Positions 43,116 to 52,438 of a stretch of 64,000 bases of DNA are shown here, in pieces. Both the position numbers and the translations under genes were made by a program. How positions within the stretch are numbered: the stretch's first letter is position 1; each line of letters begins with the position of its first letter. The notes under the pieces are model-generated. The model did not search any database and was not told the DNA's origin. It saw only the letters and a program-made list of their open reading frames with translations. The DNA comes from CAZPXZ01 sp965219495 (lineage in GTDB: Bacteria; Pseudomonadota; Alphaproteobacteria; Rhodobacterales; CAZPXZ01), in assembly GCA_965219495.1 (NCBI GenBank), contig OZ244777.1:4030001-4094000 (forward strand), read 5' to 3'.

Positions 43116-44051
43116 ATGGCCGACGAAATGGCGTCATACGATGCACATTCGGGAGGACAGGGTAGCCTTGGGGAATTGAAATTGCGTTGGCTGCGCTTAA
43201 GAAAGCAATTGTTCTTCGTTTCCCTCGTCGCACCGTCCGTTGTTTTTGTTCTTGGGTTCTTGGTCATTCCACTCTGGAGAATGTTTCTCCTGAGCTTTGG
43301 GAGCGCAGAGTCGATTTCCGTCACCTATGATCTTGAGTCGCTCGACCAGTACCGAAGAGTGTTTTCCAGTACGGCCTACCAGCGCGTGATCCTGAATACC
43401 TTCTGGATCTCTTTCTTGACCACTGTTGGTTGTGTTATCGCCGGTTATCCGACAGCCTATGTCCTCGCTACTGTTTCCGACCGGGTGCGAAAGGCGCTGC
43501 TCGCAGTGTTGGTTCTGACAATGTGGACGAGTATCTTGATCCGCACGTTTGCCTGGAGAGTGATATTGGGGCGTCGCGGCCTGGTAAACGAGACGCTGGA
43601 GTGGATCGGCGCCATAGACGACCCTTTGCACCTCGTATTCAACAGGACCGGGACTTTGGTAGGAATGATTCACATCCTTCTTCCGCTTCTGGTGCTCCCG
43701 GTTTTTGCAGTCATGCGAGGTATCCCGAAGGAGTACATGCTTGCCGCAGAAACTCTGGGTGCAGGGCCGCTGAGAGCATGGTGGCGTGTCTACCTTCCAC
43801 TTTCTTTGCCGGGCGTCGGAGCGGGTGCACTGTTGGTCTTTATCCTCTCTCTCGGATTCTTCATCACGCCTGCGTTGCTTGGGGGAGCGTCAGATAGGAT
43901 GATATCCAACATGATAGCGCTTCAGATTGGCGAACTGAACAATTGGGAGTTTGCTTCCGCATTGGCGTTCTTGCTTCTTACCGTAACGCTTGCGTTATAT
44001 TTCTTGTATGCGCGGTTTATGAGTTTCGAGCAGTTGTATAGGGCAAGATAG
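43116..44051 (+). CDS. ABC importer permease, PotB type
   Basis: A 311-aa membrane protein with six helices (e.g. LFFVSLVAPSVVFVLGFLVI, ALLAVLVLTMWTSILIRTFA). The EAA loop is PKEYMLAAETLGAGPLRAWW with RVYLPLSLPGV after it. GGAG lies 6 nt upstream of ATG 43116. Pairs with the PotC-like protein. Confidence 0.9.
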   Translation: MADEMASYDAHSGGQGSLGELKLRWLRLRKQLFFVSLVAPSVVFVLGFLVIPLWRMFLLSFGSAESISVTYDLESLDQYRRVFSSTAYQRVILNTFWISFLTTVGCVIAGYPTAYVLATVSDRVRKALLAVLVLTMWTSILIRTFAWRVILGRRGLVNETLEWIGAIDDPLHLVFNRTGTLVGMIHILLPLLVLPVFAVMRGIPKEYMLAAETLGAGPLRAWWRVYLPLSLPGVGAGALLVFILSLGFFITPALLGGASDRMISNMIALQIGELNNWEFASALAFLLLTVTLALYFLYARFMSFEQLYRAR

Positions 44052-44077
44052 AACAAGGTCTCGTGAGGTAAGATCGA

Positions 44078-45205
44078 ATGAGGGCGGAAATCGCTCATGG
44101 CGCGGTTGAAACTCCAGTTCGGCGGGTGGTGCTTTACGTCTTTGTCGCGCTCGTGTTCGGGTTTCTTGTTTTTCCGACGTTCGTAATCATCCCCCTTTCG
44201 TTCACCGACTCCATATATCTCCAGTTTCCGCCGAAGGGATTTACCTGGCGCTGGTATCAGGACTATTTCGGAGTAAGGGGGGCCAGTCACTTCGGATCCA
44301 CTGGGCGCTGGGTGCCTGCGACGATCGTCAGCCTTCAACTGGGGCTCCTGGTCGTAGCGATCAGCGTGCCCTTGGGATCGCTCGCGGCCTATGGGCTTGC
44401 GAGGGGCAGATATCGGGGAAAGGCGGTTTTCAACGCCATAATCGTGTCGCCCCTCATCATGCCGGTTCTTGTGACGGCGATCGCGCTCTTCTTCTTCTTG
44501 TCGAAAAATTTGCGGGATTTTTTCCAGCCTATTCCGCTTCCATCGCTTTCATCAGCGGGAGAGTGGGCTGCAATCGTGGCTGTATTGGTCCTCAGCGTGG
44601 GTTCAGTTGCTGTCCTGAGCGTTCCAAGATTCTGGCAGAGTTCGGAGAGGGTATTTGTCTTGGAGGCGTGCTCCGCTCTCAGGCGATGGGCAATCGTGAT
44701 CTTGGTTGGCGCTGCGTCATTCTTCTTCATTTCGTGGGCCGTTGGTGCAAGTGACGGTCTGGATGGAGGCTTGTTTACGCCAGGTGACCCGATCCCTTCC
44801 GTCCCGATGGTTTCTCCCGGACTAGTCGTCGCGCATGTGATCCTGACCATACCCTATGTTGTCGTCATCTTGAGCGCCACCTTGAGAGGTGTCGATGAGA
44901 CGCTGGATCATGCGGCAGCAACACTCGGGGCTCCTCCCTTAACTGTTCTTCGAAGAGTCGTTCTCCCGGCCATGAAAAGTGGGCTAGCCACAGCCGCATT
45001 CTTCTGCTTCATTGTTTCTTGGGACGAGCCTGTAGTGGCATTGTTTCTTTCCACACCAGAAGTAACTACGCTTCCGAAAGAGATTTGGGACGGGATCAGG
45101 ACCGAGATCAGTCCGACAATTGCAGCAATCGCAAGTATGCTGGTTTTCGTGACGATCGTTCTGATGAGTATTGTTCATGTCCTGCGGAAAGAGAACAAAC
45201 ACTGA
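44078..45205 (+). CDS. ABC importer permease, PotC type, with a large insertion
   Basis: A 375-aa permease, about 100 residues longer than PotC. The usual helices begin with VVLYVFVALVFGFLVFPTFV and end with IAAIASMLVFVTIVLMSIVH; the EAA loop is DETLDHAAATLGAPPLTVLR. Between IIVSPLIMPVLVTAIALFFF and LVVAHVILTIPYVVVILSAT there are about 100 extra residues with two more hydrophobic segments (AAIVAVLVLSVGSVAVLS and WAIVILVGAASFFFISWAVG), which would add two membrane spans in the middle. The sequence is in frame and not a repeat. Its effect on transport is unknown. Confidence 0.87.
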   Translation: MRAEIAHGAVETPVRRVVLYVFVALVFGFLVFPTFVIIPLSFTDSIYLQFPPKGFTWRWYQDYFGVRGASHFGSTGRWVPATIVSLQLGLLVVAISVPLGSLAAYGLARGRYRGKAVFNAIIVSPLIMPVLVTAIALFFFLSKNLRDFFQPIPLPSLSSAGEWAAIVAVLVLSVGSVAVLSVPRFWQSSERVFVLEACSALRRWAIVILVGAASFFFISWAVGASDGLDGGLFTPGDPIPSVPMVSPGLVVAHVILTIPYVVVILSATLRGVDETLDHAAATLGAPPLTVLRRVVLPAMKSGLATAAFFCFIVSWDEPVVALFLSTPEVTTLPKEIWDGIRTEISPTIAAIASMLVFVTIVLMSIVHVLRKENKH

Positions 45206-45345
45206 CATGAATGATGGTTTCTGAATACAGTGACAGTTGGCGCCGTTGATTGCGCATCGGAAGGCCCGAACGTAAAGGTCTCCAGTTGGCCCTTGCTCAA
45301 CGTGGGCAGAACCAGGCACCCGGACAATGAGAAGGAGAAGGCATC

Positions 45346-46812
45346 ATGCCAGAGGAGGTTAAGCCGTACTGGCAAAGCTACATTGGTGGTCAATGGGTCA
45401 ATGGATCCGGCGACGGTCGAATAGCAGTCGAAAACCCGGCGACGGGTGAGCAGCTGGCCGAAGTCGCGAGGGCAGGAAGAGAGGATGTGGACGGGGCCGT
45501 CGCCGCAGCCAGAGCCTGTGTTCAGGCCCGAACACTTTGGGACATGCGCCCAGCGGACAGGGGCCGCCTAGTCACAGGGATTGGCCGGGCGCTCGACTCG
45601 ATGGAAGAGGATGCAGCGCGAATTCTCTGCCTCGAGAATGGCAAGTCGATTTCCTTGGCACGCGGAGAGATCCAGGATGCCGTGCGCTATTTCGAATATT
45701 ACGGAGGTCTGGCCGACAAGATAGAAGGGCGGTATATCCCGCTGGGTTCTGGGCTGGTTGGCTACGCGGCACCTGTACCTTACGGAGTGTCCGCTCAAAT
45801 TGTTCCTTGGAACAATCCCATGGAGATCACCGCGCGTTCGATGTCAGCCGCCCTCGCGGCGGGAAACGCAGTCGTCGTCAAATCGCCAGAACTTACACCT
45901 TTGAGCGTGTGCATCGTGGCTGAGGCTTGCGAGCGTGCAGGGGTGCCTGAAGGAGCTGTCAACGTAGTTTGCGGCTACGGTGAAGATGCAGGAGCCTATC
46001 TGGCCGCGCATCCTGATATCGATCAGGTCGTTTTCACGGGCTCCATCGAAACCGGAAAGAGTGTCATGCATAGCGCGTGCGAGCGCGTCGTGCCCTGCAT
46101 TCTTGAACTCGGTGGCAAGTCAGCGGCGATCGTCTATTCGGACGCCGACCTTGATCAGGTTGTTGACAGCGTTCGGTGGGGAATATTCCCGAATGCCGGG
46201 CAAGCCTGCAACGGCATGTCGCGCCTGGTAGTGCACCGCGATGTTCATGACGATCTGGTCGATGGCATAGCCGCCATGGCGAAGGGGCTGAGTGTGGGGC
46301 CCGGAATAGAAGACCGTGAGCTCACCCCGGTCATCTCGGCGGATCAACTCGACCGCGTTGAGGGTTACTGCCTGGCAGGGACACAGGAAGGCGCCAAGGC
46401 CGTACTTGGAGGGAAGCGTCTCCAGGACACAGCGGGTCACTTCATGCCGGCGACGGTCTTTACGAATGTGCAGAGCGAAATGCGAATTGCCCAGGAAGAG
46501 ATTTTTGGGCCCGTTCTATCGATAACCACCTTTGAAGAGCCAAACGACGCAGTCATGTATGCCAACAGCACGAAATATGGCCTCGCGGCCGGGGTTTTTA
46601 GCAACGATATCGACCATGCGCTATGGACCGCCGATCGCCTTGAAGCGGGACAAGTCTACATTAATGGGTGGTACACGGGTGGAGTTGAGACGCCATTTGG
46701 TGGAATGAAAGAGTCCGGGCTTGGTCGCGAGAAAGGTCAAGAGGCAATCAACAACTACGTTCAAACGAAGTATGTCGGCGTGCGCACAGCACCTACCTTG
46801 GAGCGAGCGTAA
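45346..46812 (+). CDS. NAD(P)-dependent aldehyde dehydrogenase
   Basis: A 488-aa class-1/2-type ALDH. Asn in VPWNNPMEIT, Lys in VVKSPELTPLS, Glu in ILELGGKSAAIVY and nucleophilic Cys in NAGQACNGMSR are present, as is the FTGSIETGKSV nucleotide loop. C-terminal PFGGMKESGLGREKGQEAI is typical. Downstream of an amine-type importer it could oxidise an aminoaldehyde from polyamine-like substrates (inference). GGAGAAGGC precedes ATG 45346. Confidence 0.93.
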   Translation: MPEEVKPYWQSYIGGQWVNGSGDGRIAVENPATGEQLAEVARAGREDVDGAVAAARACVQARTLWDMRPADRGRLVTGIGRALDSMEEDAARILCLENGKSISLARGEIQDAVRYFEYYGGLADKIEGRYIPLGSGLVGYAAPVPYGVSAQIVPWNNPMEITARSMSAALAAGNAVVVKSPELTPLSVCIVAEACERAGVPEGAVNVVCGYGEDAGAYLAAHPDIDQVVFTGSIETGKSVMHSACERVVPCILELGGKSAAIVYSDADLDQVVDSVRWGIFPNAGQACNGMSRLVVHRDVHDDLVDGIAAMAKGLSVGPGIEDRELTPVISADQLDRVEGYCLAGTQEGAKAVLGGKRLQDTAGHFMPATVFTNVQSEMRIAQEEIFGPVLSITTFEEPNDAVMYANSTKYGLAAGVFSNDIDHALWTADRLEAGQVYINGWYTGGVETPFGGMKESGLGREKGQEAINNYVQTKYVGVRTAPTLERA

Positions 46813-46824
46813 GAGGAATCCGAG

Positions 46825-47598
46825 ATGCGCATGGATATGTCCGGCAAGACTGTACTGATCACCGGTGCAAGTACGGGAATTGGCCTGGCCATCAGCCACT
46901 TGTTTGCAGAATGCGGTGCGGATGTTCTCATGCTTGCGGAGTCTGACTCTATCCGCGCGGCGGCGGCGGAGGTGGAATCGAAGTCTGGAGCCTCCGTGGA
47001 AGCCATCATCTGCGATATCAGCGATCGGAAGTCCGTGACAGAGAAAATTGGCCGCCTCCAGCGTATCGATGTCCTGATCAACAATGCTGGAATCGAGAGA
47101 TTTGTTCCAGTACTCGATCCGGATCCAGTGGTTGAGGAGGACTTTCGGAGGGTCTTGGAAGTCAACCTGTTCGGCAATTTTTACGTGACGCGGGAAGCAT
47201 CGATGCGAATGGGAAGAGGAGGTCGTATCATTTTCACATCGTCGGTCTGGGGCAAAACCGCAGTCGCGCACCATTCCGCGTATTGTGCGACAAAGCATGG
47301 CATTATCGGAATGATGCGAAGCCTCTCACGTGAACTTGGCGCCAAGGACATCACGGTCAATGCCGTATGTCCCGGGTGGACGGAAACCGATATGGCGATG
47401 CTCAACCTGAACCGTATGGCTGAACTTGAGAAGAAGGATCCTGAATCTCTGCTGAAAGAACAGATATCGATCCAGTCGATTAAATCACTCATGAAACCCG
47501 ATGACATTGCTGGAATCTACCTGTTCCTCGCGTCAGACCTTGCGGCGAGCATCACCGGACAAGCTATCAACGTGGATAGGGGGGAGCTTCTCGCCTAG
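46825..47598 (+). CDS. Short-chain dehydrogenase/reductase (SDR)
   Basis: A 257-aa classical SDR: TGASTGIG cofactor loop (13-20), NNAG (about 90-93), catalytic Ser in IIFTSSVWG and Y-x3-K in YCATKHG, then PGWTETDM. C-terminal ITGQAINVDRGELL is typical. It oxidises or reduces a hydroxyl/keto group with NAD(P). It is 12 bp after the ALDH gene and surely cotranscribed. The start could be ATG 46825 or 46831. Confidence 0.92.
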   Translation: MRMDMSGKTVLITGASTGIGLAISHLFAECGADVLMLAESDSIRAAAAEVESKSGASVEAIICDISDRKSVTEKIGRLQRIDVLINNAGIERFVPVLDPDPVVEEDFRRVLEVNLFGNFYVTREASMRMGRGGRIIFTSSVWGKTAVAHHSAYCATKHGIIGMMRSLSRELGAKDITVNAVCPGWTETDMAMLNLNRMAELEKKDPESLLKEQISIQSIKSLMKPDDIAGIYLFLASDLAASITGQAINVDRGELLA

Positions 47599-47682
47599 GT
47601 AGAATTGAGCGACTAGGGTGAGCAAGCATTTCAAGAGGAATTGCGGCACTAGCCCACTGGCAGCAATTGAGGGGAAACAAGT

Positions 47683-48075
47683 GTGAGCGCGAGAGAATAC
47701 CAGAATCCAGACAGCCTTCCCGGAGCTCCTGGATACACGCACATCGTGAAGGTGGGTAGCACCGTGTACATATCCGGACAAGTAAGCGCCGATATTCATC
47801 TCGACTTGGTCCACGCGGGTGACATAGAGGCTCAAACTCGGCAAGTCTGGCACAACCTGGAGGAGGCGGTAAAGGCCGCGGGTGGCACTCTGCAGGATAT
47901 CGTCAAGACCACCACTCTCGTCACGAGCGCGGACCATTTCCCGATTGTCCGGAAGGTTCGAAATGAGCACTGGAAAAACCTTAAACTGCCTGCAAACACG
48001 ATGGTTGTTGTGAAGGCATTTGCCAATCCCGAATACCTTGTGGAAATAGAGGCTGTAGCGTTCGTTGACGAATGA
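47683..48075 (+). CDS. RidA-family (YjgF) protein lacking the catalytic Arg
   Basis: A 130-aa Rid-fold protein (trimer expected): YTHIVKVGSTVYISGQVSAD, QTRQVWHNLEEAVKAAGG and VKTTTLVTSADHFPIVRKVR are family blocks. Where RidA has PARSCVEV with the arginine needed for enamine/imine deamination, this protein has PANTMVVV, so canonical deaminase activity is doubtful and it belongs to one of the other Rid subfamilies. GTG 47683 follows GGGGAAAC. It is in a run of catabolic genes. Confidence 0.88.
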   Translation: MSAREYQNPDSLPGAPGYTHIVKVGSTVYISGQVSADIHLDLVHAGDIEAQTRQVWHNLEEAVKAAGGTLQDIVKTTTLVTSADHFPIVRKVRNEHWKNLKLPANTMVVVKAFANPEYLVEIEAVAFVDE

Positions 48076-48096
48076 CGACCGAACGAGAATCTTTCC

Positions 48097-49170
48097 TTGT
48101 GTAACGTGCCGTCAAGCGCCGGGCAGTTTGAATTCGACGATCTATTCGCAGCTCAAGAGTTTTTTTCTTTCCAGGACTGGACTGACGGTTTGCCCATTGT
48201 CCCGCCAACATCGGAAAGGGTCCAGAGCTTCGTGGAACAGGCGAATCGTTCGCCTCTGGACGTCGTTGGAAAGGCACCCATAACGAACCAGCCGATAACT
48301 GTGGAAAAAATTGCAGTCAATTCCGTAATGGCCGGTTGCCTTCCCGAGTATTTTCCGATCGTCCTTGCGGCAGTGGAAGGGATACTGGAACCGGCGTTCA
48401 ATTTGCATGCCATATGCATGGCCACAGATAGCGCCACAATATTCTTGATCGTGAACGGGCCTGTCGCGCCGATGACCAGCATGAATGCCGGTACTGGTCT
48501 GTTTGGGCCCGGCAACCGTGCAAATGCCACTATTGGAAGGGCAGTTCAGTTGGCGGTGTCAAATACAATCGGCCAAATGCGAAGTTTGCGTATGTCGACG
48601 CTGGGGCAACCAGCCATGTTCTCGTGGTGTATTGCCGAGGCGGAGGGTCTCAGCCCTTGGAAACCGTTTCATGTCGAGCGAGGATTTGAGGCACGGCAAA
48701 GCACCGTGGCCGTCTTCTCGGCGTTACCTCCGATTCAGGCAAGGAATCACGTGTCCCGAGACCCGGAGGATATCCTTCGTAGCTTTGGCCCTGGAATTCT
48801 GGCGGCCAGTTATGGCGTTTTTGGCGCGGTAACAGCAGACCGCGGTATGGTCGTGGTCTTCAGCCCCGAACTTGCCAGACATTTTGGATCAGCCGGATGG
48901 TCGAAGGGACGGATCCGGGCGCTTTTCGCAAAGATCCAGCGAGAGGAGGTGTCCAACTGGATCAAGCGCGAACAAGAAGCCGGTCGCGAAGCGTCGGAGA
49001 GCGCAGAGCCCGTGAGTGGAGCCGTGAGAAATTCCGAGAACTTCTCTGTCATTGTTGCCGGCGGCAAAGCGGGGGCCTTTTGCGCGCTGGTTCCAGTCGT
49101 GGAGGTACTACAGGGAGGAAACGTGATCATCAAACCTATTGGTAGTGAGTATGATCGCACCAGGAAATGA
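48097..49170 (+). CDS. Conserved protein with WTDGLP motif, partner of UGSC protein
   Basis: A 357-aa cytoplasmic protein without membrane spans. DWTDGLPIVPPTSERVQSFV near residue 28 is a recurrent opening of proteins encoded next to UGSC-family proteins. Later blocks: VMAGCLPEYFPIVLAAVEGI, GPVAPMTSMNAGTGLFGPGN, GQPAMFSWCIAEAEG and VIVAGGKAGAFCALVPVVEV. I do not know a function. It overlaps or abuts the next gene, suggesting a two-protein complex. Start is uncertain (TTG 48097 or GTG 48106). Confidence 0.65.
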   Translation: MCNVPSSAGQFEFDDLFAAQEFFSFQDWTDGLPIVPPTSERVQSFVEQANRSPLDVVGKAPITNQPITVEKIAVNSVMAGCLPEYFPIVLAAVEGILEPAFNLHAICMATDSATIFLIVNGPVAPMTSMNAGTGLFGPGNRANATIGRAVQLAVSNTIGQMRSLRMSTLGQPAMFSWCIAEAEGLSPWKPFHVERGFEARQSTVAVFSALPPIQARNHVSRDPEDILRSFGPGILAASYGVFGAVTADRGMVVVFSPELARHFGSAGWSKGRIRALFAKIQREEVSNWIKREQEAGREASESAEPVSGAVRNSENFSVIVAGGKAGAFCALVPVVEVLQGGNVIIKPIGSEYDRTRK

Positions 49171-49180
49171 GGAATTCATA

Positions 49181-49726
49181 GTGACATCGGAACCTCAAAT
49201 TGTCCTCAGCCCGACGATCGATGCCAAGCAAGAGAAAATCCAGTTGGCGCACCGTCCACATTCACTTCAGGGGACAAAATTAAGTTTGCTGACAAATCGC
49301 AAACGGAATGCGGATAAACTCTTGGAGGAAATCGGGAGGATTCTCTTAAGGGACTACGGGGTGAAGTCGGCAATCAGTGTAACAAAGAACAGTTCGTCGA
49401 GACTAGCACGGCCGGAACTTTTTGAGAATCTTGCAAGCAGTTGCGATGCCGTAGTTACCGGAATTGGCGACTGCGGGTCGAGTTCGTCCTTTAGTATTTG
49501 TGACGCGATAGAGTTGGAAAAGAAAGGAAAGCCTGTAGCGGTGCTCGTAACAGAAGCGCTGAAGCCCAATGCGGCGGCGACGGCGACAAAATTGGGTGCG
49601 GCAGACTATTCCGTTATTACCGTCCCTCACCCCATTGCCAGTCTCTTGCGGGAAGAGATTCGAGATATCGCACAGCATGTCGCACCTTCTGTAGTTCGGG
49701 TCCTTTTGGGGAAGCCAATCGCATAG
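49181..49726 (+). CDS. UGSC-family (seleno)protein homologue, CGSS form
   Basis: A 181-aa protein: LSLLTNRKRNADKLLEEIGR, the motif in VVTGIGDCGSSSSFSICDA, ELEKKGKPVAVLVTEALKPN and PHPIASLLREEIRDIA. The family is named for U/C-G-S-C; here Cys occupies the first position but Ser the last (CGSS), so a redox pair is not possible within the motif. GTG 49181 has GAGGAA upstream; an earlier GTG would start inside the previous gene. Pairing with the WTDGLP gene is as in other genomes; the reaction is unknown. Confidence 0.68.
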   Translation: MTSEPQIVLSPTIDAKQEKIQLAHRPHSLQGTKLSLLTNRKRNADKLLEEIGRILLRDYGVKSAISVTKNSSSRLARPELFENLASSCDAVVTGIGDCGSSSSFSICDAIELEKKGKPVAVLVTEALKPNAAATATKLGAADYSVITVPHPIASLLREEIRDIAQHVAPSVVRVLLGKPIA

Positions 49727-49841
49727 GCAGACCATTTCCGAGGACTCTAGCTTCAGGATTTCCTGAAGACCGACAGCGAGTCGAAGAGCGGTGGCGAATT
49801 GATGAAGGCAAGTCCGTGCGAGGTAAAACGGCGGGGATTGG

Positions 49842-51086
49842 ATGGGAAATGGATTCGGCGCAGATGTAGTCACCAGCATCGATCGAAACACGGAGAAGAT
49901 GCTTGATCTCCTGGCGCGGCTAATCAAGATACCGAGCTTCAAGGGACAGGAATCGGTTATTGCGAAGTTTCTGGGCCGCTACTTTCGCCGACGTGGATAT
50001 GACGTCGAGCTTCAGGAAGTGGGGCCTGGTCGGCTGCAAACCGTTGCCATCTTGAAGGGTAGTGGTGGCGGCAAGAGCCTTATGTTCAACGGGCATATAG
50101 ACATGGATCCCCTGGTTGGCGGCTGGGCGCGTGACCCTTGGAGCCCTCGGATTGAGGGTGATCGCATGTACGGCGCCGGAAGCTTCAACATGAAGGGCGG
50201 GATTGCGGCAATGATTTTCGCCGCGGAGCAACTCCGCAGGTGCCGTGTACCGCTACGAGGCGATGTCGTCCTGGCTTGCGTTGCAGGAGAGTTGTCGGGA
50301 GGCGACGGAACCGTTCACATGCTGGAGCAGGGCGTAAGGACGGATATGGCAATCGTCGCGGAATGTTTCGGCACCGAGAGCATCGCTACGGTACACGTCG
50401 GGGTTCTTCATATGGCGATCCATACGCACGGCGTAACGAAACACATCAGGTACCCGCAAGGCTCGGTGGACGCGATCATGAAAATGGAGAAGGTGCTCGA
50501 AGCTCTACGCGACGTGAGAATGACCCATTTACCGAGGAACGATCTGCCGGAAATGCCCATTCTCAACATCGGTGGCATCATCGGTGGATTAGGACGGGAC
50601 TACAACCTCGTGGACCCTTACTACATCTCCGACTTCTGCACCGCGGTTATTGATGTCCACTACGTTCACGGTCAGACGCCTGAGTCAATCGCAGAGGATG
50701 TTCACAGGACTCTAGCTCCGCTTGTGACCGAGGATCCGGAGTTGAAATATGAAATAGAGATTCCGGTTCCCGAGAACATTCCCGGGGCGAGGCAAAAGAT
50801 AATGGAACCGTTCGACTTGCCGAAAGACGAGTATATCGTCGATGCCGTTGCGCGGGCACACAAGACTGTCGCTGGAATTGCTCCAAGGACGATCGGAGCC
50901 GTGCTGCCTTTGTCTTACTCTGCAAATGACACAACCCATTTGTGGAAGGCGGGTATACCCTGCGTAATCTATGGACCAACCGGCGGAGAAAATGAGCCCG
51001 ACAACTATGTCCTGGTTAGCCAGATGGTGCAGTGCGCTAAAGTTCTAGCGTTATCAGCAATTGACGTCTGTTCTCAATCCACATGA
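49842..51086 (+). CDS. M20-family amidohydrolase with altered metal-site residues
   Basis: A 414-aa ArgE/DapE-like protein. The first metal motif is normal (FNGHIDMDPL). The bridging Asp of D-x-KGG is Asn (GAGSFNMKGGIAAM), and the usual Glu-Glu pair reads CVAGELSGGDG, so a second ligand is Leu. The later Glu (VAECFGTES), the lid His (VTKHIRYPQGSVDAI) and the final His (DTTHLWKAGIPCVIYGP) are kept. It may be a one-metal enzyme or act on an unusual substrate. Start ATG 49842 is preceded by GGGGATTGG. It ends the catabolic run. Confidence 0.82.
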   Translation: MGNGFGADVVTSIDRNTEKMLDLLARLIKIPSFKGQESVIAKFLGRYFRRRGYDVELQEVGPGRLQTVAILKGSGGGKSLMFNGHIDMDPLVGGWARDPWSPRIEGDRMYGAGSFNMKGGIAAMIFAAEQLRRCRVPLRGDVVLACVAGELSGGDGTVHMLEQGVRTDMAIVAECFGTESIATVHVGVLHMAIHTHGVTKHIRYPQGSVDAIMKMEKVLEALRDVRMTHLPRNDLPEMPILNIGGIIGGLGRDYNLVDPYYISDFCTAVIDVHYVHGQTPESIAEDVHRTLAPLVTEDPELKYEIEIPVPENIPGARQKIMEPFDLPKDEYIVDAVARAHKTVAGIAPRTIGAVLPLSYSANDTTHLWKAGIPCVIYGPTGGENEPDNYVLVSQMVQCAKVLALSAIDVCSQST

Positions 51087-51273
51087 CGGAGAATCTGCGA
51101 GCTTTCGTCAATTCTTCGAGAATTCGCCCTGTTTTTCTCGATTCAGGAACTTGACCGATGTCCCGAACGCCACAGCAGGCCACGATTCGGGTGTAAAGAA
51201 GAGCGTGCGACCTCTGGCCTTCTTGAGGAAGGATTGCCTTGGGGATTACTTCGGATCGTGCCGAAACGAAAGA

Positions 51274-51459
51274 TCAGCCTTCCCGCTTCGGCCTTCGAAC
51301 GTTACCTACCGTGACCGGACGCACCCCGGCCTGAACGAATTCGTCGATGGTCGTGCCTTCGGGCATACGCACATCTTCCTGCAACTCCGCCTTTCTTGGC
51401 TGATCGCTTGAACACACCAGTTCGACGATCGGCCGATCAGGTTGCACCGGGTCGCTCAT
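51274..51459 (-). CDS. Small hypothetical protein (61 aa)
   Basis: MSDPVQPDRPIVELVCSSDQ, then PRKAELQEDVRMPEGTTIDE and a basic end (VRPVTVGNVRRPKREG). It has a codon pattern and residue balance of a real gene and vaguely recalls small proteins of similar design in alphaproteobacteria; role unknown. Confidence 0.45.
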   Translation of the reverse strand: MSDPVQPDRPIVELVCSSDQPRKAELQEDVRMPEGTTIDEFVQAGVRPVTVGNVRRPKREG

Positions 51460-51582
51460 TTTCGATTTCTCCGAAGGCCACGAACCCAGCCAGGAAGTTC
51501 ATCGACCGGCCGCATTCCTTCGGACCGCGAAGAGGTATGCGCTCCGGGCAGCCGACGAATTGGCCACGTCGCGGCCGCTGGG

Positions 51583-52170
51583 AGCGGTCAGCTCCGAGTA
51601 CTTCAACCGTCTGTCCTCCATTCCCTGGCCAGCGCGGCGTTCTGGTCCCGGGTGGCCATCGGCCGATGATTGTGCTTGCCCTCGAAGTCGGTCAGGTACC
51701 GGTCCAGATGCTTCGGGCTCATGTTTTGAAAGGTCCCAGCGCACACACGCTTCAGCATGCTCCAGAAGGATTCCATACCGTTCATGTGCGCCTTCCGGCG
51801 GAACGTACTCGCCACCGAATGCTTCACGCGCGGGCGATGGAACGGCAGTCTTTTGTAAGCCAAGGCTTCATCGGTATAGACTGTCGCACCTGAAGCCGTG
51901 TGCTGGATGACGATCCCCTGAAGCACCGGCCCGACAAGGCTCTCGGTGACTTTCGCCCGCCCGCGCCGGGTTGCCCGGTTCCTCGCGCCAACCACCGCAG
52001 TCTTGCCTACCGCGCCGCGGCCTTCGGGCGACTTTCTATTCCCATGGCGCATGTGGGTCCGCTTTCCGCCCACCCCCCAAATTGACGCCAATCGAGCGAC
52101 CGCGCCTGGCCTGGCCACCCTAGGCAGCGCCATCACCACCGCCAGAAAGCAGCGCTGGAACATCATCGAA
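51583..52170 (-). pseudogene. IS1595-family transposase relic
   Basis: GRGAVGKTAVVGARNRATRR, TVYTDEALAYKRLPFHRPRV, RKAHMNGMESFWSMLKRVCA and MSPKHLDRYLTDFEGKHNHR are IS1595 blocks (Asp in VYTDEA, Glu in NGMESF). The N-terminal half is in another frame or lost, and the ending RRLKYSELTA is shifted as well. Confidence 0.75.
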
Positions 52171-52438
52171 ACCTTGATGACATCGCCGGACCGACAGATC
52201 GGAAGACTGCAATACTGAACAGCTCCAAGCGCCCTGCGCTTCGGCGCCACGCCGATTCCGACCCAAGCATGCATGATCCCACACGCAAGCCTTGCACAGC
52301 CTCCACGTATGCGCGGGACCGAGTGCTGGGCAGTTACAATTTTCCTTGGTATTTTGTGCCCGGGCACACAAGCAACCGCGATCCGCTAGCTACGCCACGC
52401 GAGCAAACGTAGAATCTCCACAACGAATGGAGGCGATT

